Assembly: GCF_021353265.1 (NCBI RefSeq)
Contig: NZ_JAJTWU010000007.1
Location: forward strand, 186,001 to 250,000
Direction: 5' to 3'
Source: Pelomonas cellulosilytica
GTDB lineage: Bacteria; Pseudomonadota; Gammaproteobacteria; Burkholderiales; Burkholderiaceae_C
Length of the DNA: 64,000 nt
The translations under genes were made by a program, and so were the position numbers. This document shows positions 17,327 through 28,708 of this stretch, piece after piece (within the stretch, counting starts at the first letter, position 1; every line of letters begins with the position of its first letter). The notes under the pieces are model-generated. The model was given only the letters and a program-made list of their open reading frames with translations, did not search any database and was not told where the DNA came from.

Positions 17327-18154
17327 TCAGCGTTTTCTATTTACGGGTTTACCCGGAGTCTGTGTCGTCACGCCGCGCAGCTTGACCGCGTAACCGTCGG
17401 CATGGCGCAGATCGGCGGACAGCAGCGGGCTGCGGTATTGCGTCGTGACCTGCGTGATGGATCGGGCGAAGCGGCCGAAGCGCTCGACGACCTCGGCCTC
17501 GCTGCCCCGACCGAGTTCGACGACGGCACCGCTGCCGAAGGTCGCCCGCCACGAGCCGCGGCCGGACAGGTCCAGCCGCTCGATGCTTTCGCCGAGCTTC
17601 TCGGCCGCGGGCGCCAAGCTTTGCCACATCCGCAACATGCTGGCCGCCGAGCCGGCCGGACCGGCCAGCACCGGCAGGTCTTCGTCCTCCACGTCGCCGA
17701 GGTTGGCCTGAAAGACTTCGCCGAAGCTGTTGATCAGTGCGCGGTCGGTGCTCGCTTCGCTGCTGGCGTCGGCACCCTCGATGCGCGTCTCCCAGTAGGC
17801 CGCGGCGCGATGCTCCTCGAGGCTGACCTTCAGCCGCATGGGCCACACACGCTGCAACTGCGCGTGCCGTACCCAGGGCACGGCCTCGAACGCGGCGCGG
17901 CCGTCCTTCAGGTTCATGCTGAGGAACGAACCATGCAGACGCGGCAGCGCGTTGGCGCGCAGCGAGGCCACGCTGTTGCGGCTGACGTCGCCCTCCACCT
18001 GGATCGCACGGAAGTTGAACACCGGCAGCCGCACCACCCAGCGCGCCAGCCCCCACGCCACCGTCGCCATCAGCGCGGCGAACAGCAGCGCCGACACCGC
18101 ATTCATCAGGCGGACGTCGGGCGGCAGGACAACGCTGGCGGCGGCTGTATTCAC
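17327..18154 (-). CDS. ftsQ: Cell division protein FtsQ
   Basis: FtsQ links early and late divisome proteins in the periplasm. From the GTG at 18154, which overlaps the ddl stop (GTGA), the protein has 275 residues: a short cytoplasmic tail, one membrane helix at about 17-38, a POTRA domain ([20 protein letters not shown], then [20 protein letters not shown]) and the beta domain with [10 protein letters not shown]. No ATG of the right frame lies near the 5' end, so the GTG is the likely start. Confidence 0.95.
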   Translation of the reverse strand: MNTAAASVVLPPDVRLMNAVSALLFAALMATVAWGLARWVVRLPVFNFRAIQVEGDVSRNSVASLRANALPRLHGSFLSMNLKDGRAAFEAVPWVRHAQLQRVWPMRLKVSLEEHRAAAYWETRIEGADASSEASTDRALINSFGEVFQANLGDVEDEDLPVLAGPAGSAASMLRMWQSLAPAAEKLGESIERLDLSGRGSWRATFGSGAVVELGRGSEAEVVERFGRFARSITQVTTQYRSPLLSADLRHADGYAVKLRGVTTQTPGKPVNRKR

Positions 18155-19128
18155 TGGCGGTCCAGCCTCGCTTGCGACAGCAGCCAAAGGCACAGCTGCG
18201 GGTAGTCGATGCCCACCGCTTGCGCGGCCTTGGGCACGAGGGAGTGCGACGTCATGCCGGGGCTGGTGTTCATCTCCAGCAGGAAGGGCTTCATGTCGGC
18301 CTTGCGCAGCATCAGGTCCGCACGGCCCCAGCCGCGGCAGCCGAGCAGCCGATAGGCCTTCAGCACCAGCTGCTGGATCTCGGCCTCGAGCGCCGCCGGC
18401 AGCGAGCCGAACACGTATTGCGTCGTGTCGGTCTCGTACTTGTTGGCGAAGTCGTAGTTGCCGGCCTCGGCGCGGATCTCGATCAGCGGCATCGCAACGG
18501 CCGCGGCGCCTTCGCCCAGCACGGCGCAGGTCAGCTCGGGGCCGTCGATGCACTGTTCGAACAGCAGCTCATCGTCGAAGCCCAGCGCCAGTTCCACCGC
18601 ACCCTGCATCTCGGAATAGCCCGCGGCTTTCGTGATGCCGATGCTGCTGCCCTCATGCGGCGGCTTTACCACGACCGGCAACCCGAGCTCGTCGGGGATG
18701 GTGCGCACGCGCTCTCGCGTCAGCTCGGCGCGCGACAGCGCCAGGTACTGCGGCGTGGGCAGGCCTTCGTTCGCCCACAGCCGCTTGGTCATCGTCTTGT
18801 CCATGGCGACACCGGACGCCGTCACGCCGGAGCCGGTGTAGGGCACACCCAGCCATTCGAGCGCGCCCTGCAACGTGCCGTCCTCGCCGCCGCGGCCGTG
18901 CAGCGCGATGAAGGCGCGATCGAACCCCTGGTCCTTCAGCGCCTGCAGCGGCTGCTCGGCCGGATCGAAGGCATGGGCATCGACGCCGACAGAGGTCAGC
19001 GCGGCCAGTACGCCGTTACCACTCATCAGCGACACGGGCCGCTCGGCGCTGCGGCCGCCGAACAGCACGGCCACCCTGCCCAACGCCGCGACGTCGATGT
19101 CCAGATTGATCGGCGTGTTTGCGCTCAT
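18151..19128 (-). CDS. ddl: D-alanine--D-alanine ligase
   Basis: Ddl makes the D-Ala-D-Ala dipeptide for MurF. The 325-residue ATP-grasp enzyme shows [45 protein letters not shown] and [15 protein letters not shown] with the metal ligands. One oddity is near the N-terminus: [14 protein letters not shown], where E. coli DdlB and most others have Glu after the Arg (AEREVSL) to hold the amino group of the first D-Ala; here it is Pro. The rest looks fully intact. Its ATG overlaps the murC stop by 4 bases. Confidence 0.96.
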   Translation of the reverse strand: MSANTPINLDIDVAALGRVAVLFGGRSAERPVSLMSGNGVLAALTSVGVDAHAFDPAEQPLQALKDQGFDRAFIALHGRGGEDGTLQGALEWLGVPYTGSGVTASGVAMDKTMTKRLWANEGLPTPQYLALSRAELTRERVRTIPDELGLPVVVKPPHEGSSIGITKAAGYSEMQGAVELALGFDDELLFEQCIDGPELTCAVLGEGAAAVAMPLIEIRAEAGNYDFANKYETDTTQYVFGSLPAALEAEIQQLVLKAYRLLGCRGWGRADLMLRKADMKPFLLEMNTSPGMTSHSLVPKAAQAVGIDYPQLCLWLLSQARLDRQ

Positions 19129-20516
19129 GCCGAAACTCCTTCAGGGAAATGCGCAGCCACCAGCCGCGGCAGCGCGCTCATCGACCCCGCGCCCATGCCG
19201 ATGACGACATCGCCATCCCGCGTCATTGAGGCCAGCGCAGCAGGCATGTCACCCACTGTCGCGACGAAATGCGGCGTGCCGACGGCCTCCGCCAGCGCGC
19301 GGCCGGTCGCCCCGTCGATAGGCGCCTCGCCGGCCGAATACACCTCGGTCAGCAGCACGACATCGGCTTGCTGCATGACCTTGACGAAGTCCGCGAAACA
19401 GTCGCGCGTCCGCGTGTAGCGATGCGGCTGGAAGGCGAGCACGAGACGGCGGCCCGGATAGGCGCCACGAGCGGCGGCCAGCACAGCGGCCATCTCTACC
19501 GGGTGGTGACCGTAGTCGTCAATCAGCGCGAAGCGACCGCCGCCGGCCGCGGGCCAGTCGCCGTGCTTCTCGAAGCGGCGGCCCACGCCGGAGAACTGCG
19601 CCAGCGCTTTGAGGATCGCGTCGTCCGCGCAGTCCAGCTCCATCGCGATCGCGATAGCCGCGAGCGCGTTGCGCACGTTGTGCTCGCCGGCCAGGTTCAG
19701 CAGCACGTCCAAATCGGCCGCGCCTTCGCGCTCGCAGGTGAAGCGCATCTGTGCGCCGGCCAGCGCCTGCACGCGCGTCGCCCGCAAGCTGGCGCCGGAC
19801 GACAGGCCGTAGGTCACGACCGGCCGCTCGATGCGGCCGACGATGGCCTGCACGCCCGGGTCATCCGCGCAGACCACGGCCGCACCATAGAACGGCATGC
19901 GGTGCAGGAACTCGACAAAGGCATCGTGCAGCTTCTCGACCGAATGGCCGTAGGTGTCCATGTGGTCTTCGTCGATGTTGGTGACGACGGCCAGCACGGG
20001 GCTCAGCTTCAGGAAGGACGCATCGCTTTCGTCGGCCTCGACGACGATGAACTCGCCCTGACCCAGCCGCGAGTTGGCACCGGCCGCATTGAGCTTGCCG
20101 CCGATGACGAAGGTCGGGTCCAGCCCAGCTTGCACGAGGATGGCCGTGACGAGTGAGGTCGTCGTTGTCTTGCCATGCGTCCCCGCGATGGCGATGCCGC
20201 GGCGCAGCCGCATCAGCTCGGCCAGCATGACGGCGCGCGGCACCACCGGCACATGGCGCGCGCGGGCGGCGACGACCTCGGGGTTGTCCGCCGCTACGGC
20301 CGTGCTCGTGACCAACGCCTGCGCGTCGCCGATGTGCGCCGCCGCATGGCCGATCTCCACGCGCAGGCCCAGCGAGCGCAGCCGCTCAGTCGTCGCGCTC
20401 TCGGCGGCGTCCGACCCGCTGACCGTGAAGCCCAGGTTGTGCAGGATTTCGGCGATGCCGCTCATGCCGGCGCCGCCGATGCCGACGAAATGCAGTCGTT
20501 GAACCGCGTGCTTCAC
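19125..20516 (-). CDS. murC: UDP-N-acetylmuramate--L-alanine ligase
   Basis: MurC adds the first amino acid of the stem peptide. The 463-residue protein has the UDP-binding start [18 protein letters not shown], the ATP loop [23 protein letters not shown] and the central-domain [12 protein letters not shown]. The C-terminal ligase domain has [14 protein letters not shown] and [13 protein letters not shown], standard for MurC. ATGA overlaps join it to murG before it and ddl after it. Confidence 0.98.
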   Translation of the reverse strand: MKHAVQRLHFVGIGGAGMSGIAEILHNLGFTVSGSDAAESATTERLRSLGLRVEIGHAAAHIGDAQALVTSTAVAADNPEVVAARARHVPVVPRAVMLAELMRLRRGIAIAGTHGKTTTTSLVTAILVQAGLDPTFVIGGKLNAAGANSRLGQGEFIVVEADESDASFLKLSPVLAVVTNIDEDHMDTYGHSVEKLHDAFVEFLHRMPFYGAAVVCADDPGVQAIVGRIERPVVTYGLSSGASLRATRVQALAGAQMRFTCEREGAADLDVLLNLAGEHNVRNALAAIAIAMELDCADDAILKALAQFSGVGRRFEKHGDWPAAGGGRFALIDDYGHHPVEMAAVLAAARGAYPGRRLVLAFQPHRYTRTRDCFADFVKVMQQADVVLLTEVYSAGEAPIDGATGRALAEAVGTPHFVATVGDMPAALASMTRDGDVVIGMGAGSMSALPRLVAAHFPEGVSA

Positions 20517-21589
20517 TTCAACATTCCTTCGATCTCATCGGCCACGCGCGCCGCCGCCCGCGGGCGGGCCAGCGAACGGGCCTTCTCGGCCATCGCCAGC
20601 AGCGCTCCGCGGTCCAGGCCGGCCAGCAGCTCGTGCAGCTTGTGCGGTGTCAGCTCCGTCTGCGGCAGGTGGACGGCCGCGCCGTGCTGCGCCATGAAGA
20701 CGGCGTTGTCTCGCTGGTGCGAGGTGGTGCTAACGACCAGCGGCACCAGCACCGCCGCACACCCGGCCGCGCACAGCTCGCTGACCGTGATGGCGCCGGC
20801 GCGGCACACCACCACGTCGGCCCAGGCCAGCGCGCCGGCCATGTCATCGATAAAGGGCCGCACCTCAGCCGTCAGGCCGGCGTCGGTGTAGGCCTGCCAA
20901 ACGGCGCCCAGGTGATCCTGCCCCGCCTGGTGCAGCACCTGAGGTCGTTGCTCCGCGGACCAGAGCTTCAGCGCCACCGGCAGCGCCTGGTTGATGGCGC
21001 GGGCACCTAGTGAGCCGCCCAGAACGAGCAGGCGCAGCGGGCCAATGCGATCGGCCATGCGCTCGGAAGGCGGCGCCAACGCCTCGATCTCCGCACGCAC
21101 CGGGTTGCCGCTTACGATGGCCCCCTTCGTCGACGCGGCCGCAGCACCATCGAACCCGAAGGCAATGCGCTTGGCGAAGGGCTTCAGCGCCGCGTTGCTC
21201 TTCAGCATGGCCGCGTCAGCATTCACAAGCATCAGCGGCCGGCCGCTGAATGCCGCGGCGAGGCCCGCCGGCACGCAGACATAGCCGCCCATGCCCAGCA
21301 CGGCTGTCGCGCGCCGCTGCCGGTACACACGCGCGGCCTGGCCCAGCGACTGGAAGAAGCCGACGACACCGCGCAGCGCATGGCCCAGGCCCTTGCCGCG
21401 CAGGCCGGCGAACGGCAGCGCATCGATGTCGATGCCACGGGCCGGCACGAGCCGGTTCTCCATGCCCCTGGGCGTGCCGATCCATGACACCGTCCAGCCG
21501 CGGCGCTGCATCTCCTCGGCGACGGCCAGGCCGGGAATGACGTGGCCGCCGGTACCGGCGGCCATGACGACGAGATGTCGATCACTCAC
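20513..21589 (-). CDS. murG: UDP-GlcNAc : lipid I N-acetylglucosaminyltransferase MurG
   Basis: MurG converts lipid I to lipid II on the cytoplasmic side of the membrane. From the GTG at 21589, which overlaps the ftsW stop as GTGA, the protein has 358 residues. The lipid-I loop [18 protein letters not shown] is at the N-terminus, [16 protein letters not shown] follows, and the UDP-GlcNAc site is [10 protein letters not shown] plus [15 protein letters not shown]. Confidence 0.97.
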   Translation of the reverse strand: MSDRHLVVMAAGTGGHVIPGLAVAEEMQRRGWTVSWIGTPRGMENRLVPARGIDIDALPFAGLRGKGLGHALRGVVGFFQSLGQAARVYRQRRATAVLGMGGYVCVPAGLAAAFSGRPLMLVNADAAMLKSNAALKPFAKRIAFGFDGAAAASTKGAIVSGNPVRAEIEALAPPSERMADRIGPLRLLVLGGSLGARAINQALPVALKLWSAEQRPQVLHQAGQDHLGAVWQAYTDAGLTAEVRPFIDDMAGALAWADVVVCRAGAITVSELCAAGCAAVLVPLVVSTTSHQRDNAVFMAQHGAAVHLPQTELTPHKLHELLAGLDRGALLAMAEKARSLARPRAAARVADEIEGMLK

Positions 21590-22839
21590 GAGCGACCTCC
21601 CCTCATCATCTGTCTGTTTTCCAAGTCGATCCGCAGCACGACCGCCAGCGCCACGCAGTTCATCAGGATGGCCGACCCGCCGAAGCTCATCAACGGCAGC
21701 GTCAGCCCCTTGGTGGGCAGCGCGCCGAGGTTCACGCCCATGTTGATGAAAGCCTGGCCGCCCATCCAGATGCCGATGCCCTGCGCGTACAGGCCGGCAA
21801 AAATGCGGTCCAGCGCGATGGCCTGGCGGCCGATGAGGAAGCAGCGGCGCGTCAGCCAGAAGAACGCGAGGATGACGACGGCCACGCCGGCAAAGCCCAG
21901 CTCCTCGCCGATGACAGCCAGCAGGAAGTCGGTGTGCGCCTCCGGCAGGTAGTGCAGCTTCTCGACGCTGCTGCCCAGGCCCTGGCCGAACCACTCACCG
22001 CGGCCGAAGGCGATAAGGCTGTGCGTCAGCTGGTAAGCCTTACCCTGGGCGTACTTGTCGTCCCAGGGGTTCAGGTAGGCAAAGATGCGCTCGCGGCGGA
22101 AATCGCTCAGCGTGATCATCAGCACGAAGGCGCCGACCAGCACCATCGTGATCAGGAAGAACATGCGGCCGTTGACGCCGCCGAGGAACAGGATGCCCAT
22201 CGCGATGGCCGCGATGACCATGAAAGCGCCCATGTCCGGCTCGGCCAACAGCAGCAGGCCTACGAAAGCCAGCGAGATCGCCATCGGCGTAACGGCCTGG
22301 AAGAAGTTCTCCCGGGCGTCCATCTTGCGCATCATGTAGTTGGCCGCGTACAGCGCGATGCCGAACTTGGCCAGCTCGCTGGGCTGGAAGTTCATGACGC
22401 CCAGCGGGATCCAGCGCCGCGCGCCGTAGACGACCTTGCCGACGTGCGGGATGAGCACCGCGACGAGCAGCACCAGCGCCGCGACGAACACCCACGGCGC
22501 ATAGCGCTCCCACATCGACACGGGGATCTGCACGGTGACGAGGCCGGCGACCAACCCGAAGCCGATGGCCACCATGTGGCGCGTCAGGAAATGCGTCGGC
22601 AGGTATTTGGCGAAGCGCGGGTTGTCCGGCAGCGCGATGGACGCCGAATAGACCATCAGCAAGCCGAAGGCCATCAGCGCGAGGACGACCCAGACCAGCG
22701 TGATGTCGAAACCCTGCAACTGCGTCGGCCGACCGGCGGACGTGGACACCCAGTCGCGCACCGGCACGCTCGCGTCCTCGGCGTCGCGCTTCCACAGCGA
22801 CTGCAGCCGGGTCGTGATGCCTCCGAGCGCCATGTTCAC
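21586..22839 (-). CDS. ftsW: Septal peptidoglycan polymerase FtsW
   Basis: FtsW is the SEDS glycosyltransferase that partners FtsI. The 417-residue protein has about ten membrane helices and SEDS hallmarks: LMVYSASIA, a helix with [29 protein letters not shown], and a C-terminal [18 protein letters not shown] with [19 protein letters not shown] soluble N-terminal stretch of about 45 residues precedes the first helix. The GTG at 22839 overlaps the murD stop; an ATG two codons later is a possible alternative. Confidence 0.97.
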   Translation of the reverse strand: MNMALGGITTRLQSLWKRDAEDASVPVRDWVSTSAGRPTQLQGFDITLVWVVLALMAFGLLMVYSASIALPDNPRFAKYLPTHFLTRHMVAIGFGLVAGLVTVQIPVSMWERYAPWVFVAALVLLVAVLIPHVGKVVYGARRWIPLGVMNFQPSELAKFGIALYAANYMMRKMDARENFFQAVTPMAISLAFVGLLLLAEPDMGAFMVIAAIAMGILFLGGVNGRMFFLITMVLVGAFVLMITLSDFRRERIFAYLNPWDDKYAQGKAYQLTHSLIAFGRGEWFGQGLGSSVEKLHYLPEAHTDFLLAVIGEELGFAGVAVVILAFFWLTRRCFLIGRQAIALDRIFAGLYAQGIGIWMGGQAFINMGVNLGALPTKGLTLPLMSFGGSAILMNCVALAVVLRIDLENRQMMRGGRS

Positions 22840-24602
22840 AGCGCCACCCCGCGGTCGTCGGCCAGCCGCTGCACCGTCGCGACAAAGACCTCGGCGCGGT
22901 GGGCGTAGTTACGGAACATGTCCAGGCTCGCGCAGGCGGGCGACAGCAGCACGCTGTCGCCGGGCTGGGCCTGTTCCAGACACCAGGCCGTCGCGGCTTC
23001 CAGCGTGTCGTGGCGCTGCATCGTCACGCCGGTGTTGGCCAGCGCCGCCTCGATCTGCGGTCCGTCGCGGCCGATCAGCGCCACAGAGCGGGCGTGACGC
23101 TGCACGCCGTCGGCCAGCGGCGCGAAATCCTGGCCCTTGCCGTCGCCGCCGAGGATCAGCACCAACTTGGCCGGTGCGCGGTCCGCACCGAGGCCGGAGA
23201 TGGCGGCGACCGTCGCGCCGACGTTGGTGCCCTTGCTGTCGTCGTAGAACTCGACGCCGTCGATGCTGCCGACCGGCTCCACGCGGTGCGGCTCGCCGCT
23301 GTACTCGCGCAGGCCGTGCAGCATCGGCGCCAGCTCGCAGCCGGCGGCCGTCGCCAGCGCCAGCGCCGCCAGCGCATTGGCCGCGTTGTGGCGACCGCGC
23401 ACGCGCAGCGCATCGGCGGGCATCAGGCGTTGGATGACCAGCGGTTCGTCCTCGTCGCCCTTGCGGCGCTTGATCGTCGGGTCCAGCTCGCGGGCGCGCA
23501 CCAGCCAGGCCAGGCCGCCCTCTTCCACCAGGCCGAAGTCCCCCGGTGCGCGCGGCGCATTCAGCCCGAAGCGCACGACGCGGCGCGACACCGTGCGGCC
23601 CGGCTTGCCGCGCGTGCCCTTCACGAAAACCGGCTGCGGCACCAGCGCCTCGACCTCGACGTCGTCGCGGTTGGCGACGATGACGGACTCGCGTCCGAAG
23701 ATGCGCGCCTTCGCGCGACCGTAGGCGGCCATGTCGCCGTGCCAGTCGAGGTGGTCCTGCGTCAGGTTGAGCACGGCGCCGGCGGTCGGCTCGAAGTTGC
23801 TGACGCCATCGAGCTGGAAACTGGACAACTCCAGCACCCAGACCTCTGGCAAGGTCTCGAACACCGGGCCGCGTGGTGGCGGCGGGTCAATGGGCAGCGG
23901 CGCGTCTTCAGGCTGCACCACTGCCGGCACCGGCTCGGCCTCTGCGGCGGCGTGCGGCGTGTCGTCCGGCTTGTCACTTGGCTCGGGCTCGCCGGCCTCA
24001 TCCACGCCAGCAGGCGCCGCCTCATCCGCCGTAGCCATCGCCGTCGCCAGCGGCGCGGCCGGCTCGTCCGCCGCTTCTTCAGCGGGCGCAGGGTCCGGCT
24101 CCTTGTCGAGCGCCTCGGTCAGCGTGTCCAGCAGCGTCGGGCCGATGTTGCCGGCGATGGCCACGCGCCTGCCGGCACGCTCGACGAGCAGGCCGGTCAT
24201 GCAGGTCGTCGTCGTCTTGCCGTTGGTGCCGGAGATGGCCAGCACAGCGGGTGCGTAACCGTGCTGCACCTTCAATGCGGCGAGGGCATCGGCGAAAAGG
24301 TCCAGCTCGCCGCGCACTGCGGGGCCATACTCGTAGACGGCCTTCAGGCGTGTATCCAGCGGCGAGAGCCCGGGGCTCTTCAACACGCTGTGGAAGCCGG
24401 CCACGACCTCGGCGGTCAGCTCCCCGGTAATGAAGACCGCCGTGTCGCCCAGCGCGCCGAGCTGCGGCGGCTGCGCACGCGAATCCCACACGGTGACCTG
24501 CGCGCCGAGACGCGCGCACCAGCGCGCCATCGCGAGACCGGAGTCCCCGAGGCCCAGCACGAGCACGCGCTGGTCGGCGAATTGCGGCAGGTCGAGCTTC
24601 AT
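22836..24602 (-). CDS. murD: UDP-N-acetylmuramoyl-L-alanine--D-glutamate ligase with unusual insertion
   Basis: MurD adds D-Glu. The ATP loop is [13 protein letters not shown] (125-137), and [24 protein letters not shown] and [13 protein letters not shown] are family blocks. At 588 residues it is far longer than the usual 440-510. The excess is mainly an acidic, Pro/Ala-rich stretch at about 167-250, inserted between [15 protein letters not shown] and [14 protein letters not shown] at the base of the central domain. A shorter basic/acidic insert ([10 protein letters not shown]) lies near 390. The insert is low-complexity and in frame, so probably a disordered loop. The gene starts 4 bases after the mraY stop. 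Confidence 0.96.
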   Translation of the reverse strand: MKLDLPQFADQRVLVLGLGDSGLAMARWCARLGAQVTVWDSRAQPPQLGALGDTAVFITGELTAEVVAGFHSVLKSPGLSPLDTRLKAVYEYGPAVRGELDLFADALAALKVQHGYAPAVLAISGTNGKTTTTCMTGLLVERAGRRVAIAGNIGPTLLDTLTEALDKEPDPAPAEEAADEPAAPLATAMATADEAAPAGVDEAGEPEPSDKPDDTPHAAAEAEPVPAVVQPEDAPLPIDPPPPRGPVFETLPEVWVLELSSFQLDGVSNFEPTAGAVLNLTQDHLDWHGDMAAYGRAKARIFGRESVIVANRDDVEVEALVPQPVFVKGTRGKPGRTVSRRVVRFGLNAPRAPGDFGLVEEGGLAWLVRARELDPTIKRRKGDEDEPLVIQRLMPADALRVRGRHNAANALAALALATAAGCELAPMLHGLREYSGEPHRVEPVGSIDGVEFYDDSKGTNVGATVAAISGLGADRAPAKLVLILGGDGKGQDFAPLADGVQRHARSVALIGRDGPQIEAALANTGVTMQRHDTLEAATAWCLEQAQPGDSVLLSPACASLDMFRNYAHRAEVFVATVQRLADDRGVAL

Positions 24603-24606
24603 GCGG

Positions 24607-25785
24607 TCACCGCAGCTTCAGGCTGGCCAGGCCGACGAGGCACAGCAGCATCGTGATGATCCAGAAGCGGACGACGACCTGCGTCTCCTTCCAGCCACCT
24701 TTCTCGAAGTGGTGGTGCAGCGGCGCCATGCGGAAGATGCGGCGCCCCTCTCCGAAGCGCTTCTTCGTGAACTTGAACCAGCTCACCTGGATCATCACGC
24801 TCAGCACCTCGGCGACGAAGATGCCGCCCATGATGCCCAGCACGATTTCCTGGCGCGTGATGACGGCCAGCGTGCCAAGGCCGCCGCCCAGCGCGAGCGC
24901 GCCCACGTCGCCCATGAACACCTGCGCCGGATGCGCGTTGAACCATAGGAAGGCCAGGCCCGCGCCGGCCAGCGCCGCGCAGAAGATCAGCAGCTCGCCG
25001 GCACCCGGGATGTAGGGCAGCAGCAGGTATTTGGCGAACACCGACGAGCCAGTCAGGTAGGCAAACAGGCCCAGCGCCGAGCCGACCATGACGACCGGCA
25101 TGATGGCCAGGCCATCCAGCCCGTCGGTGAAGTTGACTGCGTTGCTCGTGCCGACGATGACGAAGTACGCCAACGCGACGAAGCCCCACACGCCCAGCGG
25201 CATGGAAATGGTCTTGAAGAACGGGATCAGCAGGTCAGCCTTGGGCGGCAGCTCAGTCGAGAAGCCGCTGCTGACCCAGCGGATGAACAGCTGCACGACG
25301 CCCAGGAAGCTCGTCTCCGACACGCTGAACGCGAGGTACAGCGCAGCCACGAGGCCGATCAGGCTCTGCCAGAAGAACTTCTCGCGGCTGGCCATGCCCT
25401 CGGGGTTCTTGTCGACGACCTTGCGCCAGTCGTCCACCCAGCCGATGGCGCCGAAGCCCATGGTGACGAGCATGACGACCCAGACGAAGCGGTTGCTCCA
25501 GTCGAACCACAATAGCGTCGACACGCCGATGCCGATCAACACCAGCACGCCGCCCATCGTGGGCGTGCCGCTCTTGGCCAGGTGGGCCTGCACGCCGTAG
25601 CTGCGCACGGGCTGGCCGATCTTCATCGCCGTCAGGCTGCGGATGACCCACGGCCCGAAGGCCAGGCCGATCAGCAGTGCCGTCATGGCGGCCATCACCG
25701 CACGGAAGGTGATGTAGTTGAGCAGTCGCAGGAAGCCCAGGTCGGGGTACAGGCCCTGCAGCCACTGGGCGAGGCTAAGCAGCAT
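24607..25785 (-). CDS. mraY: Phospho-N-acetylmuramoyl-pentapeptide transferase
   Basis: MraY makes lipid I from UDP-MurNAc-pentapeptide and undecaprenyl phosphate. The 392-residue protein has ten membrane helices with the conserved loops [26 protein letters not shown] (catalytic Asp pair), [12 protein letters not shown] and [15 protein letters not shown]. Its ATG lies 11 bases inside the end of murF. Confidence 0.98.
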   Translation of the reverse strand: MLLSLAQWLQGLYPDLGFLRLLNYITFRAVMAAMTALLIGLAFGPWVIRSLTAMKIGQPVRSYGVQAHLAKSGTPTMGGVLVLIGIGVSTLLWFDWSNRFVWVVMLVTMGFGAIGWVDDWRKVVDKNPEGMASREKFFWQSLIGLVAALYLAFSVSETSFLGVVQLFIRWVSSGFSTELPPKADLLIPFFKTISMPLGVWGFVALAYFVIVGTSNAVNFTDGLDGLAIMPVVMVGSALGLFAYLTGSSVFAKYLLLPYIPGAGELLIFCAALAGAGLAFLWFNAHPAQVFMGDVGALALGGGLGTLAVITRQEIVLGIMGGIFVAEVLSVMIQVSWFKFTKKRFGEGRRIFRMAPLHHHFEKGGWKETQVVVRFWIITMLLCLVGLASLKLR

Positions 25786-27166
25786 GCGGTGCTCCTGGTT
25801 TGTTGTTCTGCAGTGCGGAGACCACGTGTTCCATCTTCATGAAGCGCGAGCCCTTGACCAGCGTCTGGGCCGCGTCGGGTTGTTCTTGCAGCGCGGCGAT
25901 CAGCGCCGCAGTCGTGTCGAAGCTGCGGGCACGCTGGCCGTAGGCGGCCGCTGCATCGCGCGCGGCGCTGCCGGCCGTCCACATATAGGCAATACCGCGC
26001 TCGGCCGCGTACGCGCCCACCTCGCGGTGGAAGGCCGGGCCGTCGTTGCCAACCTCACCCATGTCGCCCAGGATGAGCCAACTGTCGCCCGGCAGCGCGG
26101 CCAACACATCGATGGCCGCGCGCACGCTGTCGGGGTTGGCGTTGTAGCTGTCGTCGATGAGGGGGCGGCCGCGCGCATCGCGCTTGAGTTCGCTGCGGCC
26201 CTTGACGGCACGGAAGGACTCCAGGCCCTGCGCGATGGCGGTCAGCGGCGCACCGGCGGCCAGCGCGCAGGCCGCCGCCGCCAGCGCGTTGCGCACGTTG
26301 TGCTCGCCAGCCATCTGCAGCGCGACCGGCGCGGTGCCGGCGGGCGTGTGCAGCTCCAGCGCCCAGTGCTGCTCCATCCATTGAGCGGTGCCGGTCACGT
26401 CGGCTTCTCCGCGCAGCGCAAACGTCAAATGCGGGCGGTTGCCGGCGATCTCGAACCAGATCGGCGCGCAGGCGTCCTCGGCCGGGAAGACGGCGCAGCC
26501 GCTGGGCGGCAACGCTGCGAGCACGGCGCCGTTCTCGCGTGCCACGGCCTCGACGGTGGCCATGAACTCCTGGTGCTCGCGCTGCGCGTTGTTGACCAGC
26601 GCCACCGTGGGCTGCGTCATCGCGGCCAACGGCGCGATCTCGCCGGGGTGGTTCATGCCCAGCTCGACGACGGCGGCGCGGTGGCTGCGCTCGTCGTCGT
26701 GGCGCAGCCGCAGCAACGTCAGCGGCACGCCGATGTCGTTGTTGTAGTTGCCCTGTGTGGCGAGCGCATCGTCGCCGACCCAGGCGCGCAGGATGCTGGC
26801 GACCATCTGCGTCGTCGTCGTCTTGCCGTTGCTGCCGGTGACAGCAATGACGGGCAAATGCTGCTGGCGGCGCCATGCGGCGGCCAACTGGCCCAGCCCG
26901 GCCTTCGCATCGCCCACCAGCAGGCCCGGCAGGCCGGCCTCAACCAGGCCGCGCTCGGCCAATGCCGCCACGGCGCCCGAGGCCTGAGCCTGGGCGAGGA
27001 AGTCGTTCGCATCGAAGCGCTCGCCACGCAGCGCGACGAACAGGTCGCCCGGCTGCAGCGTGCGCGTGTCGCTGTGCACTCGGGCGAAGCGGGTCGCGCC
27101 GTCGCCGACCAGCGTCGAACCAGGCAGCAGCGCCTGCGCTTCGGCGAGCGTCATGAAACCCGTCAC
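25775..27166 (-). CDS. murF: UDP-MurNAc-tripeptide--D-alanyl-D-alanine ligase
   Basis: MurF attaches D-Ala-D-Ala to complete the pentapeptide. The 463-residue protein has [14 protein letters not shown] as ATP loop, an N-terminal domain with [34 protein letters not shown], and [18 protein letters not shown] in the C-terminal half. The GTG start at 27166 overlaps the murE stop (GTGA). An in-frame ATG at 27154 (residue 5) is an alternative. Its end overlaps mraY by 11 bases. Confidence 0.97.
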   Translation of the reverse strand: MTGFMTLAEAQALLPGSTLVGDGATRFARVHSDTRTLQPGDLFVALRGERFDANDFLAQAQASGAVAALAERGLVEAGLPGLLVGDAKAGLGQLAAAWRRQQHLPVIAVTGSNGKTTTTQMVASILRAWVGDDALATQGNYNNDIGVPLTLLRLRHDDERSHRAAVVELGMNHPGEIAPLAAMTQPTVALVNNAQREHQEFMATVEAVARENGAVLAALPPSGCAVFPAEDACAPIWFEIAGNRPHLTFALRGEADVTGTAQWMEQHWALELHTPAGTAPVALQMAGEHNVRNALAAAACALAAGAPLTAIAQGLESFRAVKGRSELKRDARGRPLIDDSYNANPDSVRAAIDVLAALPGDSWLILGDMGEVGNDGPAFHREVGAYAAERGIAYMWTAGSAARDAAAAYGQRARSFDTTAALIAALQEQPDAAQTLVKGSRFMKMEHVVSALQNNKPGAPHAA

Positions 27167-28632
27167 AAGCCCGCCCTTTCCAGCAGCGCGGCACGCGCCT
27201 CGGCCACGTCGGAGAACGGCCGGCGCACGCCCTGCACCTCCTGGTAGTCCTCGTGGCCCTTGCCTGCAATCAGCACGATGTCGCGCGCGCCGGCCGCGGC
27301 GATCGCCGTGCGGATGGCCTCCTCGCGGGCCTCGATGACCGTCGCGCCAGGCGCCGCGGCCGTGATGTCGGCCAGGATCTGCGCTGGCGCCTCGGTGCGC
27401 GGGTTGTCCGTCGTCACGACGACGCGGCTGGCCAGCCGCGTCGCGATGGCGCCCATCTGCGGCCGCTTGCCGCGGTCGCGGTCGCCGCCGCAGCCGAACA
27501 CGCAGACCAGCTCGCCATCGCGCGCGCGCGCCAGGCCCTGCAACGCGGACAGCGCCTTGTCCAGCGCGTCCGGCGTGTGCGCGTAGTCGACGACAACCTG
27601 TGGCAGCTCGCGGCCGTTGCCCACGCGCTGCATGCGGCCCGGCACCGGCGTCACATGGGCCAGCACGCGGGCGATGTCGGCCAGCGCGTGTCCTTGCGCG
27701 CGCAACGCGCCGACCACACCCAGAAGATTCGCGGCGTTGTAGTCGCCGATGAGGCCGGTCTGCACATCGACGCGCTCGGCGCCCTCCTGCAGCGTGAAGG
27801 CCAGACCCTCGCCGGTGTAGTGCAGGCCCAGCGCGGCCAGACGCGCATCCGGCCGCTCGACACCGGTGGTCCAGACGTCCAGTGCCGCCAGCTCGGCGGC
27901 GAGGCCCGGCCCCCTGGGATCGTCGATGTTGACGACCGCCGCGCGAAGGCCCGGGAAGCTGAACAACGCGCGCTTGGCCCCCCAGTAGGCGTCCATGCTC
28001 TGGTGGTAGTCCAGGTGGTCCTGCGTGAAGTTGGTGAAGACCGCCACGCGCACCGCACTGCCGGCCAGACGGCCCTCGACGATGCCGATGCTGGACGCCT
28101 CGATGGCGCAGGCGGCGAAGCCCTGGTCGCGCATGCGGGCGAAGGCGGCCTGCAGCAGCACAGGGTCAGGCGTCGTCAGGCCGTTGTAGTCCAGCCGCGG
28201 CGGCTCGCCGATGCCCAGCGTGCCGACGACACCGCAACGCTTGCCGAGCTGGGCCGACGCTTGCGCGATCCACCAGGCCGACGAGGTCTTGCCGTTGGTG
28301 CCGGTGACGGCGATGACGTCCAGCGCATCGGTCGGCTTGCCGAAGAAGGCCGCAGCGATCTCGCCGGTGCGCGCCTTCAGGCCCGGCAGCGACGCGACAC
28401 GGGCGTCCACGAAGCCGAAACGCTCGACATCGGCGTCTTCCACGAGGCACGTCGACGCGCCCGCCGCCAGCGCCGCGGCGACGTATTCGCGGCCATCGCG
28501 CGCATAGCCGGGCCACGCGATGAAGGCATCACCCGGCTGCACGTGGCGGCTGTCGGTCCGCAGCGTGCCGGTGCACCATTCAGTGAGCCAGCGGGCGGCG
28601 GCGTCGGGGGATTTCAATCGGGTCAGCATCAT
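27163..28632 (-). CDS. murE: UDP-MurNAc-tripeptide synthetase, meso-diaminopimelate-adding type
   Basis: MurE adds the third residue of the stem. The 489-residue protein has AVTGTNGKTSSAWW as ATP loop, FTNFTQDHLDYHQSM, VDYAHTPDALDKAL and the specificity motif DNPR in VVTTDNPRTEAP, which selects meso-diaminopimelate. The start is an ATGATG at 28632/28629 with no visible ribosome-binding site. The 76 bases up to the ftsI stop are filled by a repeat element, and the frame through that element has no start codon. Confidence 0.97.
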   Translation of the reverse strand: MMLTRLKSPDAAARWLTEWCTGTLRTDSRHVQPGDAFIAWPGYARDGREYVAAALAAGASTCLVEDADVERFGFVDARVASLPGLKARTGEIAAAFFGKPTDALDVIAVTGTNGKTSSAWWIAQASAQLGKRCGVVGTLGIGEPPRLDYNGLTTPDPVLLQAAFARMRDQGFAACAIEASSIGIVEGRLAGSAVRVAVFTNFTQDHLDYHQSMDAYWGAKRALFSFPGLRAAVVNIDDPRGPGLAAELAALDVWTTGVERPDARLAALGLHYTGEGLAFTLQEGAERVDVQTGLIGDYNAANLLGVVGALRAQGHALADIARVLAHVTPVPGRMQRVGNGRELPQVVVDYAHTPDALDKALSALQGLARARDGELVCVFGCGGDRDRGKRPQMGAIATRLASRVVVTTDNPRTEAPAQILADITAAAPGATVIEAREEAIRTAIAAAGARDIVLIAGKGHEDYQEVQGVRRPFSDVAEARAALLERAGL

Positions 28633-28708
28633 CGACCGCCAGGCCGCCCCAAGGGCGATGAAGACCCCGCGGGGGGCAGCGAGCGAAGCGAGCGTGGGGG
28701 CATCATGC
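28633..28708. repeat. GC-rich intergenic repeat inside the dcw operon
   Basis: The whole ftsI-murE gap is an element reading, on the plus strand, GGCCGCCCCAAGGGCGATG, then CCCCGCGGGG and GGCAGCGAGCGAAGCGAGCG, ending TGGGGG. I recall sequences with the GCGAGCGAAGCGAGCGTGGG core as scattered intergenic repeats in many Burkholderiales. It shares the opening GGCCGCCCCAAG with copy B at 10342. Every other junction of this operon is much shorter or overlapping, so this looks like an insertion. Confidence 0.65.

Noticed and set aside
28629..28705. A short reading frame starting ATGATG right after ftsI (MMPPRSLRSLPPAG...)
   Set aside because: It is the translation of a dispersed repeat with no conserved peptide and ends at the murE start.
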